Shown piece after piece: positions 56,034-64,000 of a stretch of DNA of 64,000 nucleotides. Source of the stretch: Mycolicibacterium hodleri (GTDB lineage: Bacteria > Actinomycetota > Actinomycetes > Mycobacteriales > Mycobacteriaceae); contig NZ_RCZG01000016.1 of NCBI RefSeq assembly GCF_006439015.1, forward strand, positions 30,029 through 94,028, given 5' to 3'. A model generated the notes under the pieces. The model worked only from the letters and a program-made list of their open reading frames with translations. It did not search any database and had not been told where the DNA came from. Positions within the stretch are counted from its first letter, which is position 1, and every line of letters starts with the position of its first letter. A program made the position numbers and the translations under genes.

Positions 56034-58235
56034 GTGAGCAACGCAGCACTAGCAATCACCGACGAACACCGCGAACTCGCGGCTGCCGCAAATGGCCAGC
56101 TCAGTCGACTGAGCAGCCGCGCCGCAGCAAGAGCGACCCTTGGCGGCGAAGGGAACCACCCCGAGAACGTGTGGTCGGCGGCCGTCGCCGTCGGCTGGCC
56201 AGGTCTGGCGATCGCCGAGGAGTACGGCGGGTCCGGGTTCGGTCTGTCCGAGTTGTCGATCGTGCTGGAGGCGCAGGGCCGCGAGCTCTGCCCGGGACCG
56301 TTCCTGTCGAGCGTGGCAGCCGCCGCGGTGATCGACCGCTGCGGTACCGATGCCCTGAGAGCTCGACTCCTCCCCGGGCTGGCCGACGGCCGCGTGATCG
56401 GCGCGCTCGGTCTGCCGAACGGCATCGCCGTCGGGTCGGACCTGACGGCGACGGGCGAGAGCGCCGCGGTGCTCGGCGCGCCCGATGCCGGCGTACTCGT
56501 CTTGATCGCCGGTGACGACGTCATCGTCCTCGACGCAGCTGCCGACGGCATTACGGTCACGTCTCTGCCGTCACTGGACACCACCCGCAGCATCGGCTCG
56601 GTGGCGCTGCACGACGTGACCGTCACCGAAGACTGCACGATTCGTGGAGCGGCGCGGAGGGCCCGCACGGTGTTCCGGATCCTGGCGGCCGCCGAAGCCG
56701 TCGGAATCAGTTGGGCCGTCTTGGAAATGGCCGTGGCATACGCCAAGGTACGTGAGCAGTTCGGCCGCACCATCGGTACGTTCCAGGCGGTCAAGCACCA
56801 CGCCGCCAACATGCTCGTCAACGCCGAGGAGACCACGGCGGCGACCTGGGACGCTGCCAGGGCCGACGATCTGGACAGCGCATGGTTCCCGGCCGCGGTC
56901 GCCGCGTCGAACGCCATCCGCTCGGCGGTTCTCAACGCGGAATGCAACATTCAGCTGCACGGTGGCATCGGTTTCACGTGGGAGCACGACGCGCACCTCT
57001 ATCTGCGCCGGGCCCGTACCCTGGCGGCGATCCTGGCCGACGGGGCGGATCCGCTCGTCGACGTCGTCGAGGGCCAGCGCAGCGGTCGGGCCCACCCCGC
57101 ATCGTTCACGCTGCCATCCGACGCCGACGAGTTCCGGACTGCCGCCCGCGAAGCCGTCGCGACCTGGAAGTCCCTGCCACCGGAGAGGCGGCGCGACTTC
57201 CTCGTCGATTCCGGCTACCTGGTGCCGCACTGGCCGAAGCCATGGGGCCGCGCCGCAGGGGTTTTGGAGCAGTTGGTGATCGAGGAGGAGTTCGGTCCGG
57301 GGGCGAGCGAAGCGACGGGGGGGTTCAACGGCGTCGAGCGGCCCGACATGGGCATCACGGGCTGGGTCACGCTGACCATTGCGCAGGCGGGTACCGACGA
57401 TCAGCGTGAGCGCTGGGTGGAACCGGTGCTCCGCGGCGACGTGATGTGGTGCCAACTGTTCTCCGAGCCCGGTGCCGGCTCCGATGCCGCCGCCGTCCGC
57501 ACGGCAGCCAAGAAGGTCGACGGTGGCTGGCTGATCACCGGCCAGAAGGTGTGGACCAGCCTCGCGCACCAGTGCCAGTGGGGGCTTGCGACGGTGCGCA
57601 CCGATCCCGACGCAGCCAAGCATGCGGGCGTGACGATGGTCGCCATCGACATGAATGCGCCTGGGGTGAAGGTCAATCCGTTGAAGGGCCTCACCGGGCA
57701 CGCCCACTTCAACGAGGTCTTCTTCGACGACGTGTTCGTTCCCGACTCCGATGTGGTCGGCGACGTGAACCGCGGCTGGCTGGTGGCGCGCGCCACCCTC
57801 GGCAACGAACGAGTGTCGATTGGCGGTGGTTCGGGAGCCTCGACGGGGTTCACCTCGGACGACCTGATCGCGCTGCTCGACGAAGCGCCTGCCGAGATCG
57901 CCGCGGCTCACACACGACGGGCGGGTGAGGTCATCGCCGAGGCCCACACGCTGCGTCTGCTCAACCTGAGGCGGGTCACCCGCGCCATCGAAGGCGCCGA
58001 GCCGGGCCCCGAGGGCAACGTGACGAAGCTGCTGGTGGCCGAGCAGTCGCAGCGACTCACCGAGCTGGGCATGGCCCTTGCCGGAACGGCCGCCGTCGTC
58101 GGCGGGACTCCGTCCTTGACGACCACCTACCTCGGAAATCGTGCGATGACGATCGCTGGCGGCACCTCGGAGATCACCCGCAACACGATTGCCGAACGAA
58201 TCCTCGGCCTCCCGCGGGATCCGCTCCTGAAGTAG
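56034..58235 (+). CDS. Fused acyl-CoA dehydrogenase with two ACAD modules
   Basis: The 733-residue protein joins two acyl-CoA dehydrogenase modules. Residues 1 to about 350 form a shortened module (PGLAIAEEYGGSGFGLSELS, CNIQLHGGIGFTWEHDAHLY) and about 365-733 a complete one (MWCQLFSEPGAGSDAAAVRT, GGWLITGQKVWTS, TIAGGTSEITRNTIAERILG). This build is that of FadE34/FadE22-type enzymes of mycobacteria, which fuse the two subunits that other ACADs encode separately; several act on steroid-derived acyl-CoAs. A Crp-type site lies just upstream. A dispersed-repeat-like GC motif falls inside the coding sequence near 57300 (PGASEATGG). Confidence 0.9.
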   Translation: MSNAALAITDEHRELAAAANGQLSRLSSRAAARATLGGEGNHPENVWSAAVAVGWPGLAIAEEYGGSGFGLSELSIVLEAQGRELCPGPFLSSVAAAAVIDRCGTDALRARLLPGLADGRVIGALGLPNGIAVGSDLTATGESAAVLGAPDAGVLVLIAGDDVIVLDAAADGITVTSLPSLDTTRSIGSVALHDVTVTEDCTIRGAARRARTVFRILAAAEAVGISWAVLEMAVAYAKVREQFGRTIGTFQAVKHHAANMLVNAEETTAATWDAARADDLDSAWFPAAVAASNAIRSAVLNAECNIQLHGGIGFTWEHDAHLYLRRARTLAAILADGADPLVDVVEGQRSGRAHPASFTLPSDADEFRTAAREAVATWKSLPPERRRDFLVDSGYLVPHWPKPWGRAAGVLEQLVIEEEFGPGASEATGGFNGVERPDMGITGWVTLTIAQAGTDDQRERWVEPVLRGDVMWCQLFSEPGAGSDAAAVRTAAKKVDGGWLITGQKVWTSLAHQCQWGLATVRTDPDAAKHAGVTMVAIDMNAPGVKVNPLKGLTGHAHFNEVFFDDVFVPDSDVVGDVNRGWLVARATLGNERVSIGGGSGASTGFTSDDLIALLDEAPAEIAAAHTRRAGEVIAEAHTLRLLNLRRVTRAIEGAEPGPEGNVTKLLVAEQSQRLTELGMALAGTAAVVGGTPSLTTTYLGNRAMTIAGGTSEITRNTIAERILGLPRDPLLK

Positions 58236-58430
58236 GGGCGCGACGCAGTCGGGCCGCCGAATCACGGGTAACCGAGACACAGTATGACGTTGAACCTGGT
58301 CACGGTACGGCTGCAGACGTAGCGTGCCACCACTGCCTGTGCCAAGCTCTATGTCCGTGGCTAGCAAATTTCGCCAGGTCACCGTCACGGAAAGTGGGTA
58401 CGTGCCGACACTTCGACGGGCCGGTGGGCG

Positions 58431-59735
58431 GTGAGGAATCCTCAGGCAGGCAAGTGTGCCCCGGATCTTGCGTCCGTACTCGCAGCGCTCGAGGACGAGT
58501 GCTCGGGCCCCGACCGGGAGGCCAAGCGCCGGCGTGCCCGTGCCCACCGCCGTGGGATCCTCACCCTTGCGATGATCGCGCTGCTCGTCGGTGGTGTCAT
58601 CCAGTTGTTCACCGCGACCCCGGAGACCCGATCGGCGGCCGACGTCGGCAGCCGTGCCAGCGTCGTGTTCAGTAATGCGGGCACCGGGACGTGCCTGAGT
58701 TGGCCCCCCGACGCGCCGGAGAAGCCGTCATTCGTCCAGTGCCGATCCGACCACATGTTCGAGGTGGCCAAGCCCGTCGGCATGACGAGCTTCGGTGAGC
58801 CGTGCCAGCTCGCCGTACGCGAGTACCTCGGCACGCGCTACGACCCGAACAGCCGGTTCACCATCAGCGTCCTCTGGGCGGGCGACGCCAAGGACGGCAA
58901 CACCGATGCCAGGAACTTGTTGTGTGGACTCCAACTGCTCGGCCCAGGGGGCAAGCCCGTCCTTTTCAAGGGACGCATCGTAGACCTGGATCAGTCGAAG
59001 GTCTGGCCGGCCGGTACCTGCCTTGGCATTGACTCGTCCAACCGCTCGACGGACATCCCCGTCGACTGTTCGACACCGCACGGCCTCGAGGTCTCCGGCG
59101 CCGTCAGCCTCGCCGAACGGTTCCCCGGGAGTGCGCCGTCCGATGCCGACCAGCGTCCGTACATCACCGATGCCTGCACGCGGATGGCCGATGCCTACCT
59201 GGCGCCCGCCAGGCTGGCCAAGTCAGGGCTGACGCTCGCCTATGAGACCTTGTCTCCTGCAAGTTGGGCCGCGGGGAGCAGGCAGGTGTCGTGCAGCATC
59301 GGCAGACCCGCCAAGCAGGGCTGGGCGCCCACCACCGGCAGCGCCAGAACCCTCTCACCCGCCGACCTTCCGCCGCCAGCGGCGCCACCGCCAAGCACGT
59401 CCCAAGCGCCACCGCCCCTGCCGCCGCCCGTCTACCAGGAGCCGCTAATCCCGGTGGGGCCGTTGCCCACCGAGGTACCGCCGCCGGTACCGCCGTCGCC
59501 AAGCACCGAAGCCCCACCGATCACCGAACCGTCACCGCCTTCGGCACCGTCACCACTCGAACCGTCACCAGCCGTGGTACCGACGCCGACTCCCGAACCG
59601 TTGCCGCCCCAGGGCCCGCTTCCTGGACCCGCGACCCCTCCCAGCGAGGCGGGCCCGGAGCCCACGCCCGGAGTGCTGGAAATCCCCGGTGTCCCGCCGG
59701 TCACACCGCCCGCGTACGTGCCGCCCGCCGCTTGA
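58431..59735 (+). CDS. Membrane-anchored proline-rich protein with a septum-formation-like domain
   Basis: The 434-residue protein has a cytoplasmic basic N-terminus (REAKRRRARAHRR), one membrane helix (GILTLAMIALLVGGVIQLF), an extracytoplasmic Cys-containing domain of about 200 residues resembling the Septum_form type (TGTCLSW, FVQCRSDHMFEV, CQLAVREYLG), and a tail of about 130 residues made of Pro-rich repeats (PPPAAPPPS, PLPPQGPLPGP). It is probably a wall-spanning protein at the division site, but this rests on fold likeness only. The GTG at 58431 has a weak ribosome binding site, and the 195 bases before it contain no recognised signal. Confidence 0.75.
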   Translation: MRNPQAGKCAPDLASVLAALEDECSGPDREAKRRRARAHRRGILTLAMIALLVGGVIQLFTATPETRSAADVGSRASVVFSNAGTGTCLSWPPDAPEKPSFVQCRSDHMFEVAKPVGMTSFGEPCQLAVREYLGTRYDPNSRFTISVLWAGDAKDGNTDARNLLCGLQLLGPGGKPVLFKGRIVDLDQSKVWPAGTCLGIDSSNRSTDIPVDCSTPHGLEVSGAVSLAERFPGSAPSDADQRPYITDACTRMADAYLAPARLAKSGLTLAYETLSPASWAAGSRQVSCSIGRPAKQGWAPTTGSARTLSPADLPPPAAPPPSTSQAPPPLPPPVYQEPLIPVGPLPTEVPPPVPPSPSTEAPPITEPSPPSAPSPLEPSPAVVPTPTPEPLPPQGPLPGPATPPSEAGPEPTPGVLEIPGVPPVTPPAYVPPAA

Positions 59736-59816
59736 CCAGGCACCGCCGGCCTCGAGCGTGCGATTTCATCCGCGCGGCACGGCGTGTCGCGAAGGAAACC
59801 GCACGGTCGCGAGCCG

Positions 59817-60276
59817 CTAACGCAGGGCGGCCCGACCGCGAAGGCGACCCAACGCCACCAGAGCTGCCAGGGTGACCAGCAACAGGATCGTCGTGCACGC
59901 GGCCGCCTGGAACGCGCGACCGCGGTCAGTGAGCGCAAAGATCCTGACGGGCAACGTCTTCCACGTCGCGGGATAGACCATCACCGTGGCGCCCAATTCA
60001 CCCGTCGACAACGTGACGGCGAGGCCGGCAGCCGCACCGAGAATCACGATCCACCGGGTGCCTCCGAGGAGGAACGGCTGCGCGTTGAAGGCGATCAGCA
60101 GGCCGAGTCCGATCGCCACCGATGGCACGGCAATGGGCAGGTGGAACACCGCATCGGTGAGTCGGCTCAGCCACGAGGGCGCCTCCCGTGCGGCCAGCGC
60201 CGCCCAGGTGCCTACCACCAGCGCACAGACCGGCCGCCAAGAACGCCGTCTGCGTGGCGTTCGAAGCGCTGCTCAA
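59817..60276 (-). pseudogene. 3' remnant of an ABC transporter permease (phosphonate type)
   Basis: From 60276 one frame reads SSASNATQTAFLAAGLCA; a one-base shift near 60232 leads to a second frame with VVGTWAALA and, further on, ELGATVMVYPATWKTLPVRI, the EAA-type loop of a binding-protein-dependent permease, then a final helix and GRLRGRAALR. The pieces correspond to the C-terminal half of a permease of the 2-aminoethylphosphonate type in my memory; the N-terminal half and partner genes are missing. The frameshift, truncation and isolation mark it as a decayed gene. Confidence 0.72.
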
Positions 60277-60326
60277 CGACCGAGATTGACCCTCCCTGCA
60301 AGACGGAGGTCAGTAGTGTCGGTCGG

Positions 60327-61232
60327 GTGGCCGACTTTCATCCCGATCTGAAGCGTTCCGCCCGCCTGATCCCCCGCAGCATGATCACACCGAGTTCGTT
60401 GCCGGTGTTCCGGGTGGCGTCGCGTCTGATGGACCGCCGCACCCCCTCCGACGTCGACGTACTGACGCTCGCCGCAGGCGTCCGGGTGCGTCTTCATCAA
60501 CCGCCGAACGCGCCGCAGACCGGGCCTGCCCTGCTGTGGATCCATGGCGGTGGCTACCTCATCGGCAGTGCGGCGCAGGACGACGTCATCTGTCGTCGGT
60601 TCGCCAGGGAACTGAACGTCAGCGTCGCGGCCGTCGACTATCGCCTTGCACCCGAACACCCGTATCCGATCCCACTCGAGGACTGCTACGCCGCTCTGTC
60701 CTGGCTGGCGGGTCTGCCATCGGTCGATCCGACTCGGGTCGCGATCGGCGGCGCAAGTGCGGGAGGAGGCCTGGGCGCCGCGCTGGCGCTCCTGGCACGC
60801 GACAGAGTCGAGATCGACGTCACGGCGCAACTGCTGGTGTATCCGATGCTCGATGACCGCTCGACCACCCGCGAGGGCCTCGACGACCACCACCACCGCC
60901 TGTGGACACAGAAGTCCAACGGTTACGGGTGGTCCAGCTACCTCGGGGACGCCGATCCGAACGTTGCGGTGCCTGCCCGCAATTCAGATCTGAGCGGTCT
61001 GCCGCCAGCCTGGATCGGCGTGGGCACCAACGACCTGTTCCACGATGAGGACCTGGCCTACGCCGAACGCTTGACGGGCGCCGGGGTGCCGTGCGAAGTC
61101 GAGGTCGTGCCCGGCGCGTTCCACGGTTTCGACGGCGTGGTTCCCAAGGCGCCGGTGTCGCGGGCGTTCTTCGCCACCCAGGTGGACTGGTTGCGTCGGA
61201 ATCTCACGCAACACGAGCCGGCCGAGGCCTGA
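60327..61232 (+). CDS. lipW: HSL-type esterase (LipW-like)
   Basis: The 301-residue hormone-sensitive-lipase-type hydrolase has the oxyanion motif WIHGGGYLIGSA, the nucleophile in IGGASAGGGLGAAL, and GTNDLFHDED with GAFHGFDG (Asp and His). The length matches LipW (Rv0217c) as I remember. The GTG at 60327 gives a normal N-terminus (ADFHPDLKRSARL); the frame stays open from 59784, but that part is antisense to the permease remnant. Upstream the remnant ends about 50 bases before it, so the promoter region may be shared with or altered by that deletion. Confidence 0.88.
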   Translation: MADFHPDLKRSARLIPRSMITPSSLPVFRVASRLMDRRTPSDVDVLTLAAGVRVRLHQPPNAPQTGPALLWIHGGGYLIGSAAQDDVICRRFARELNVSVAAVDYRLAPEHPYPIPLEDCYAALSWLAGLPSVDPTRVAIGGASAGGGLGAALALLARDRVEIDVTAQLLVYPMLDDRSTTREGLDDHHHRLWTQKSNGYGWSSYLGDADPNVAVPARNSDLSGLPPAWIGVGTNDLFHDEDLAYAERLTGAGVPCEVEVVPGAFHGFDGVVPKAPVSRAFFATQVDWLRRNLTQHEPAEA

Positions 61233-61280
61233 GCCCCTTCACTGCTCGACTTCGTAGATTTGGGGAAGAGGTGCGGCACC

Positions 61281-63113
61281 GTGCTCACACCGTTTAAGGT
61301 CGCCGCCGTCGAGTTCAATCCCGAACTGTTCGAGTTCGAGCGAAACATCAAGGGCGCGTGCGCCATCGCCGAGCAGGCCGCGGCGAACGGCGCCAAGCTG
61401 ATCGTGCTTCCCGAAGCGGCGTTGTCCGGTTACATCTATCGGGATCTCGACCAGTTCCTGCCCTACATGGACACCGTGCCGGGCCGCGGCACGGACGCGA
61501 TCGCGGAGGTGTGCGCCAAGCACGGCTGCCACGTCGCCATCGGCATCGCCGAGGTCGATCCGATCACCCGCCTGACGTACAACACCGGCGCACTGGTGGG
61601 GCCGGACGGCTATCTCGGGAAGTACCGCAAGAACGGGCTGAACCCCAGCGACGTCATGTGGTTTACCCCCGGCAACACCGGCTATCCCGTCTTCGACACC
61701 GAACTCGGTCGAATCTGCATGATCATCTGCTACGACGACACCTATTGGGAGCCCGCTCGCCTGCCGGCACTCAAAGGTGCTGACCTGATTGCCTATATCT
61801 GCTCCAGCGACCGCGTGCTGACCCAGCTCGGCGCCGAATCGAAGGGCAACCACTCGACCATCGCTGCCGTACAACAGCTGGTGGCCTGGAACGGCCTGGC
61901 GATGGTGGCTTCTGACCGCAACAACGTCGAGAGCAACCCGGCCACGGGGATATCCGTGGTGTACGGAGGTTCGGCGTCGATCTGGCAGGCCGACGGTCGG
62001 CGAACCGGGCACCTGCCTGCCACCGATCAGAACCTCACCGCTGCCAATCCCGGCTCCATTCTCTACGGCGAGATCGACCCGGGGCTGTATGCCAATGACC
62101 AGCGGGCGACGCTGCGACGGAGGCGTCCCGAGTTGTACGGAGACCTTGCGTTCTACCGGGCCCCCACCGATACTCAGGCGTCGCGGCGATCGCACGAACT
62201 GACAGTCACGGCAATGCAATACGGGTTGGTGGCCGGTGATTCCGCTGGCAACATCGAGCGGGCGAACGTTCAGGTCCTGGCACTGCCGGCGGACGCAGGT
62301 GATGGTCTGGTGGTCTTTCCCGCCTTCACCGTCAGCGGTGTGCCCGCCGATGCCGAAGCAGCCGCCGACATGGCTGAATCCGGACTCGGCCGCACCGTCC
62401 AGGTGCTGTCGGATTTCGCAGTTCGGCTGCAGAGGTTCGTCGTAGGCAGCCACGTCGAGCGCGCTGGCGATGCGCTATTCCATACCGCGGTGCTGATCGA
62501 GCCCAATGGAAAGGTGGTCGGAAGTTATCGCCAGTGCCATCTGGACCCGGCATATACGTGGGCTACTGCAGGTGACGACCTGCCCGTCTTCGACACCGCG
62601 ATCGGCCGCATCGGAATGCTGCTGTGCGAGGACACCCGCTTTCCGGAGGCCAGCGGCGTCCTTGCGATGCGCCGGGCCGACCTCATCGCGATCCCGACCA
62701 ACTGGGACGGCAGCTACGGCGGGCCGCTACAGGAGTCAGAAGGTCTTTTCGCACATGGCTTTCCGTCGAATACCATGTGTCTGTGGTACGCCGTCGCCAA
62801 GACCAGTCAGGCCTACACCGTGGTCGCCAATTCGGTAGGCAGCGGAGCCCAAGGCTCCAGCGGTGTGTTCACCATCAATCCGGTGGACGCGCAGCCCCCG
62901 TCGGTCGCGTCGGTGGACGATGCCCTTGCGGTGAGCCTGGACATCTCCACGCGTGGCAATCCGGACTGGTGGATGGACCAACAGCGGTTGATCGCCGGGC
63001 GTCGCACCGATCTCGTTGCCCCGCTGGTGTTGGCCGACGATTCCGCCGCATTCACGACGTGGCGCGACGGCCATGGTTACGACCTGTCCAGTTGGACGGC
63101 ATATTCACAGTGA
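61281..63113 (+). CDS. Tandem nitrilase-superfamily hydrolase with a degenerate second domain
   Basis: The 610-residue protein contains two carbon-nitrogen hydrolase modules. Module 1 (about 1-270) has the full catalytic set: E45 in VLPEAAL, K117 in KYRKNGL, C150 in CMIICYDDTY. Module 2 (about 305-610) keeps C449 (GMLLCEDTRFPE) but has Ala at 348 (VVFPAFTVSG) where the Glu should be and Gln at 418 (SYRQCHL) where the Lys should be, so it is probably inactive. Module 1 probably hydrolyses an amide or nitrile. The GTG at 61281 follows AAGAGG; a TTG at 61260 would add seven residues. It converges on a truncated hydrolase. Confidence 0.87.
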   Translation: MLTPFKVAAVEFNPELFEFERNIKGACAIAEQAAANGAKLIVLPEAALSGYIYRDLDQFLPYMDTVPGRGTDAIAEVCAKHGCHVAIGIAEVDPITRLTYNTGALVGPDGYLGKYRKNGLNPSDVMWFTPGNTGYPVFDTELGRICMIICYDDTYWEPARLPALKGADLIAYICSSDRVLTQLGAESKGNHSTIAAVQQLVAWNGLAMVASDRNNVESNPATGISVVYGGSASIWQADGRRTGHLPATDQNLTAANPGSILYGEIDPGLYANDQRATLRRRRPELYGDLAFYRAPTDTQASRRSHELTVTAMQYGLVAGDSAGNIERANVQVLALPADAGDGLVVFPAFTVSGVPADAEAAADMAESGLGRTVQVLSDFAVRLQRFVVGSHVERAGDALFHTAVLIEPNGKVVGSYRQCHLDPAYTWATAGDDLPVFDTAIGRIGMLLCEDTRFPEASGVLAMRRADLIAIPTNWDGSYGGPLQESEGLFAHGFPSNTMCLWYAVAKTSQAYTVVANSVGSGAQGSSGVFTINPVDAQPPSVASVDDALAVSLDISTRGNPDWWMDQQRLIAGRRTDLVAPLVLADDSAAFTTWRDGHGYDLSSWTAYSQ

Positions 63114-63650
63114 CGCCAGGTCGGCGTTGATGACGTCGGCGTGCGTGGTGGGCATGCCATGCGGGAAGTTGTCTCGATAGGTCTTGAGGGTGCCGTTCTG
63201 CAGCAGTTCGGCGGACTTCGGGCCCGCGGCGACGTACGGCACGATCTGGTCGTCGACGCTGTGCATCACCAAGGTCGGGACGGTGATCTTCTTCAGGTCC
63301 TCGGTGAAGTCGGTCTGTGAAAATGCGACGATGCCGTCACAGTGCGGCAGGGCGTCGCCCATCATGCCTTGGCGCCACCAGTTCTCGATGATGGCTTCCG
63401 ACGACTCGACCCCGGGCTTGTCGAAGTTGTAGAACGGCCCCGATGGCAATGCGCGGTAGAACTCCGAGCGGTTGGCAGCGAGCTGAGCCTGTAGGCCGTC
63501 GAACACCGACTTCGGCAGACCCTCCGGGTTGGCCTCGGTCTGAACCATCAACGGGGGCACTGCGCTGATGACGGCCGCCTTCGACGCCCGGCTCTCGCCG
63601 TGGCGGGCGAGGAAGCGAACCACCTCGCCGCCGCCGGTGGAGTGCCCGTG
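63105..63650 (-). pseudogene. 3' part of an alpha/beta hydrolase (chloroperoxidase-like), truncated by an insertion element
   Basis: The frame reads GHSTGGGEVVRFLARHGESR (nucleophile Ser with its usual context), then VPTLVMHSVDDQIVPY (Asp) and a final FPHGMPTTHADVINADL (His). It is the C-terminal two-thirds of a non-heme haloperoxidase-type hydrolase of normally about 275 residues. The N-terminal third is missing: just upstream of the GHSTGGG the sequence stops matching and turns into the end of an IS-like element. No start codon in this stretch produces the full fold. It overlaps the nitrilase stop by 9 bases. Confidence 0.8.
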
Positions 63651-64000
63651 TCCGCGCCAGCGGTGCCTTTCAATTCGCAGATTTGTGGAGCTTCATCGGC
63701 GATCAGTGGCTGTTGCGTAATGGTGTGTCGGAGTGATCGGCGGGTCTGTTGCTCGTGGACAATTGGTTGATGGCGAGGGGCTATCGACCGGTGGTACGCG
63801 ATCAGGAGTTTCTGCTGGCGCCGAACATGGCGGACTGGCTGGCTGGTGATCACTTGGTGTGGTTCGTGCTCGATGTGGTCGAGCAGCTCGATACCTCGGC
63901 GTTGCACGCGTGTCGTCGTACCGGTGGTGTCGGGAGGGCTGGGTATGACCCGGACATGTTGTTGGCGTTGATGATCTACGCCTACGCGACGGGTCAGCGG
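63650..64000 (+). mobile_element. Left part of an IS element (IS1182-like), running out of the window
   Basis: The DNA from about 63650 no longer matches the interrupted hydrolase and leads into a transposase ORF. The exact end and its inverted repeat cannot be set without the other end. It lacks the GC-rich codon bias of its neighbours, consistent with recent arrival. Confidence 0.72.
63770..64000 (+). CDS. Transposase, N-terminal part (3' end outside window)
   Basis: The ATG at 63770 opens 77 residues to the window edge: MARGYRPVVRDQEFLL, then DHLVWFVLDVVEQLDTSAL, then GYDPDMLLALMIYAYATGQR. This is the conserved N-terminal domain of IS1182/IS5-type DDE transposases; the catalytic DDE residues lie beyond the window. 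Upstream of the ATG the element shows no further gene. Confidence 0.88.
   Translation, partial: MARGYRPVVRDQEFLLAPNMADWLAGDHLVWFVLDVVEQLDTSALHACRRTGGVGRAGYDPDMLLALMIYAYATGQR

Noticed and set aside
56571..58547. 658-residue open frame antisense to the fused acyl-CoA dehydrogenase
   Set aside because: Arg/Gly/Leu-biased composition of a GC-rich shadow frame; the sense strand has clear ACAD motifs throughout.
59784..60326. Upstream extension of the LipW frame
   Set aside because: The added residues are antisense to the permease remnant and have no esterase similarity; GTG 60327 gives the family length.

Overview
The window looks like a high-GC mycobacterial chromosome, most likely a fast-growing environmental species (Mycolicibacterium-like). 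Evidence is the many fadE/fadD-type lipid genes, an F420-type oxidoreductase, the AftD arabinosyltransferase, DUF2613 and DUF3068 proteins, a WS/DGAT acyltransferase, frequent GTG/TTG starts, and a gene order that, from memory, follows the M. tuberculosis Rv0248c-to-Rv0217c segment. There are no tRNA, rRNA or CRISPR loci.

Layout. 0-6.6 kb: the end of an sdhA-sdhB operon, a 53-residue protein, a flavin reductase, a decayed polyketide-synthase carrier-protein fragment, a Rossmann dehydrogenase and fadE5. 6.6-18.2 kb: an accessory block between the 3' ends of fadE5 and fadA2, which I recall as neighbours in M. tuberculosis. It holds a tight redox/transport operon (unknown 255-residue protein, OsmC, FAD monooxygenase, second FAD oxidoreductase, MFS transporter, frameshifted MaoC), then an HD-type LuxR regulator, a membrane esterase, an LLM oxidoreductase, a TDT transporter and an SRPBCC protein. 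18.2-22.6 kb: fadA2, fabG4, htdX and a TetR regulator, a beta-oxidation-like set that shares a TTAC-N6-GTAA palindrome with the fadE5 promoter. 22.6-41.2 kb: envelope genes (lpqI, a membrane pseudokinase, DUF2613, aftD, acyltransferase, DUF3068, membrane proteins, glycosyltransferase, methyltransferase), plus a phosphotriesterase, a ligase and an aldehyde dehydrogenase.

41.2-47.2 kb: a fadE5 paralogue divergent from a TetR gene preceded by a 45-residue micro-ORF, a DHFR-like protein and a two-subunit acyl-CoA dehydrogenase pair. 47.9-51.7 kb: an acyltransferase-fadD-esterase operon behind a perfect KstR-type box (TnnAACnnGTTnnA), suggesting sterol-responsive control. 51.7-58.2 kb: a secreted DUF4185 protein, a WS/DGAT-lipC operon, and a fused acyl-CoA dehydrogenase behind a perfect TGTGA-N6-TCACA (Crp-type) site. 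58.4-64 kb: a proline-rich envelope protein, an ABC permease remnant, a LipW-like esterase, a tandem nitrilase whose second half has lost catalytic residues, and an alpha/beta hydrolase cut off by an IS-type transposase at the window edge.

Overall the region combines fatty-acid/sterol breakdown with arabinan and lipid envelope assembly. It shows repeated small-scale remodelling: tandem in-frame repeats, a dispersed GC-rich repeat, frameshifts, remnants and one IS insertion.
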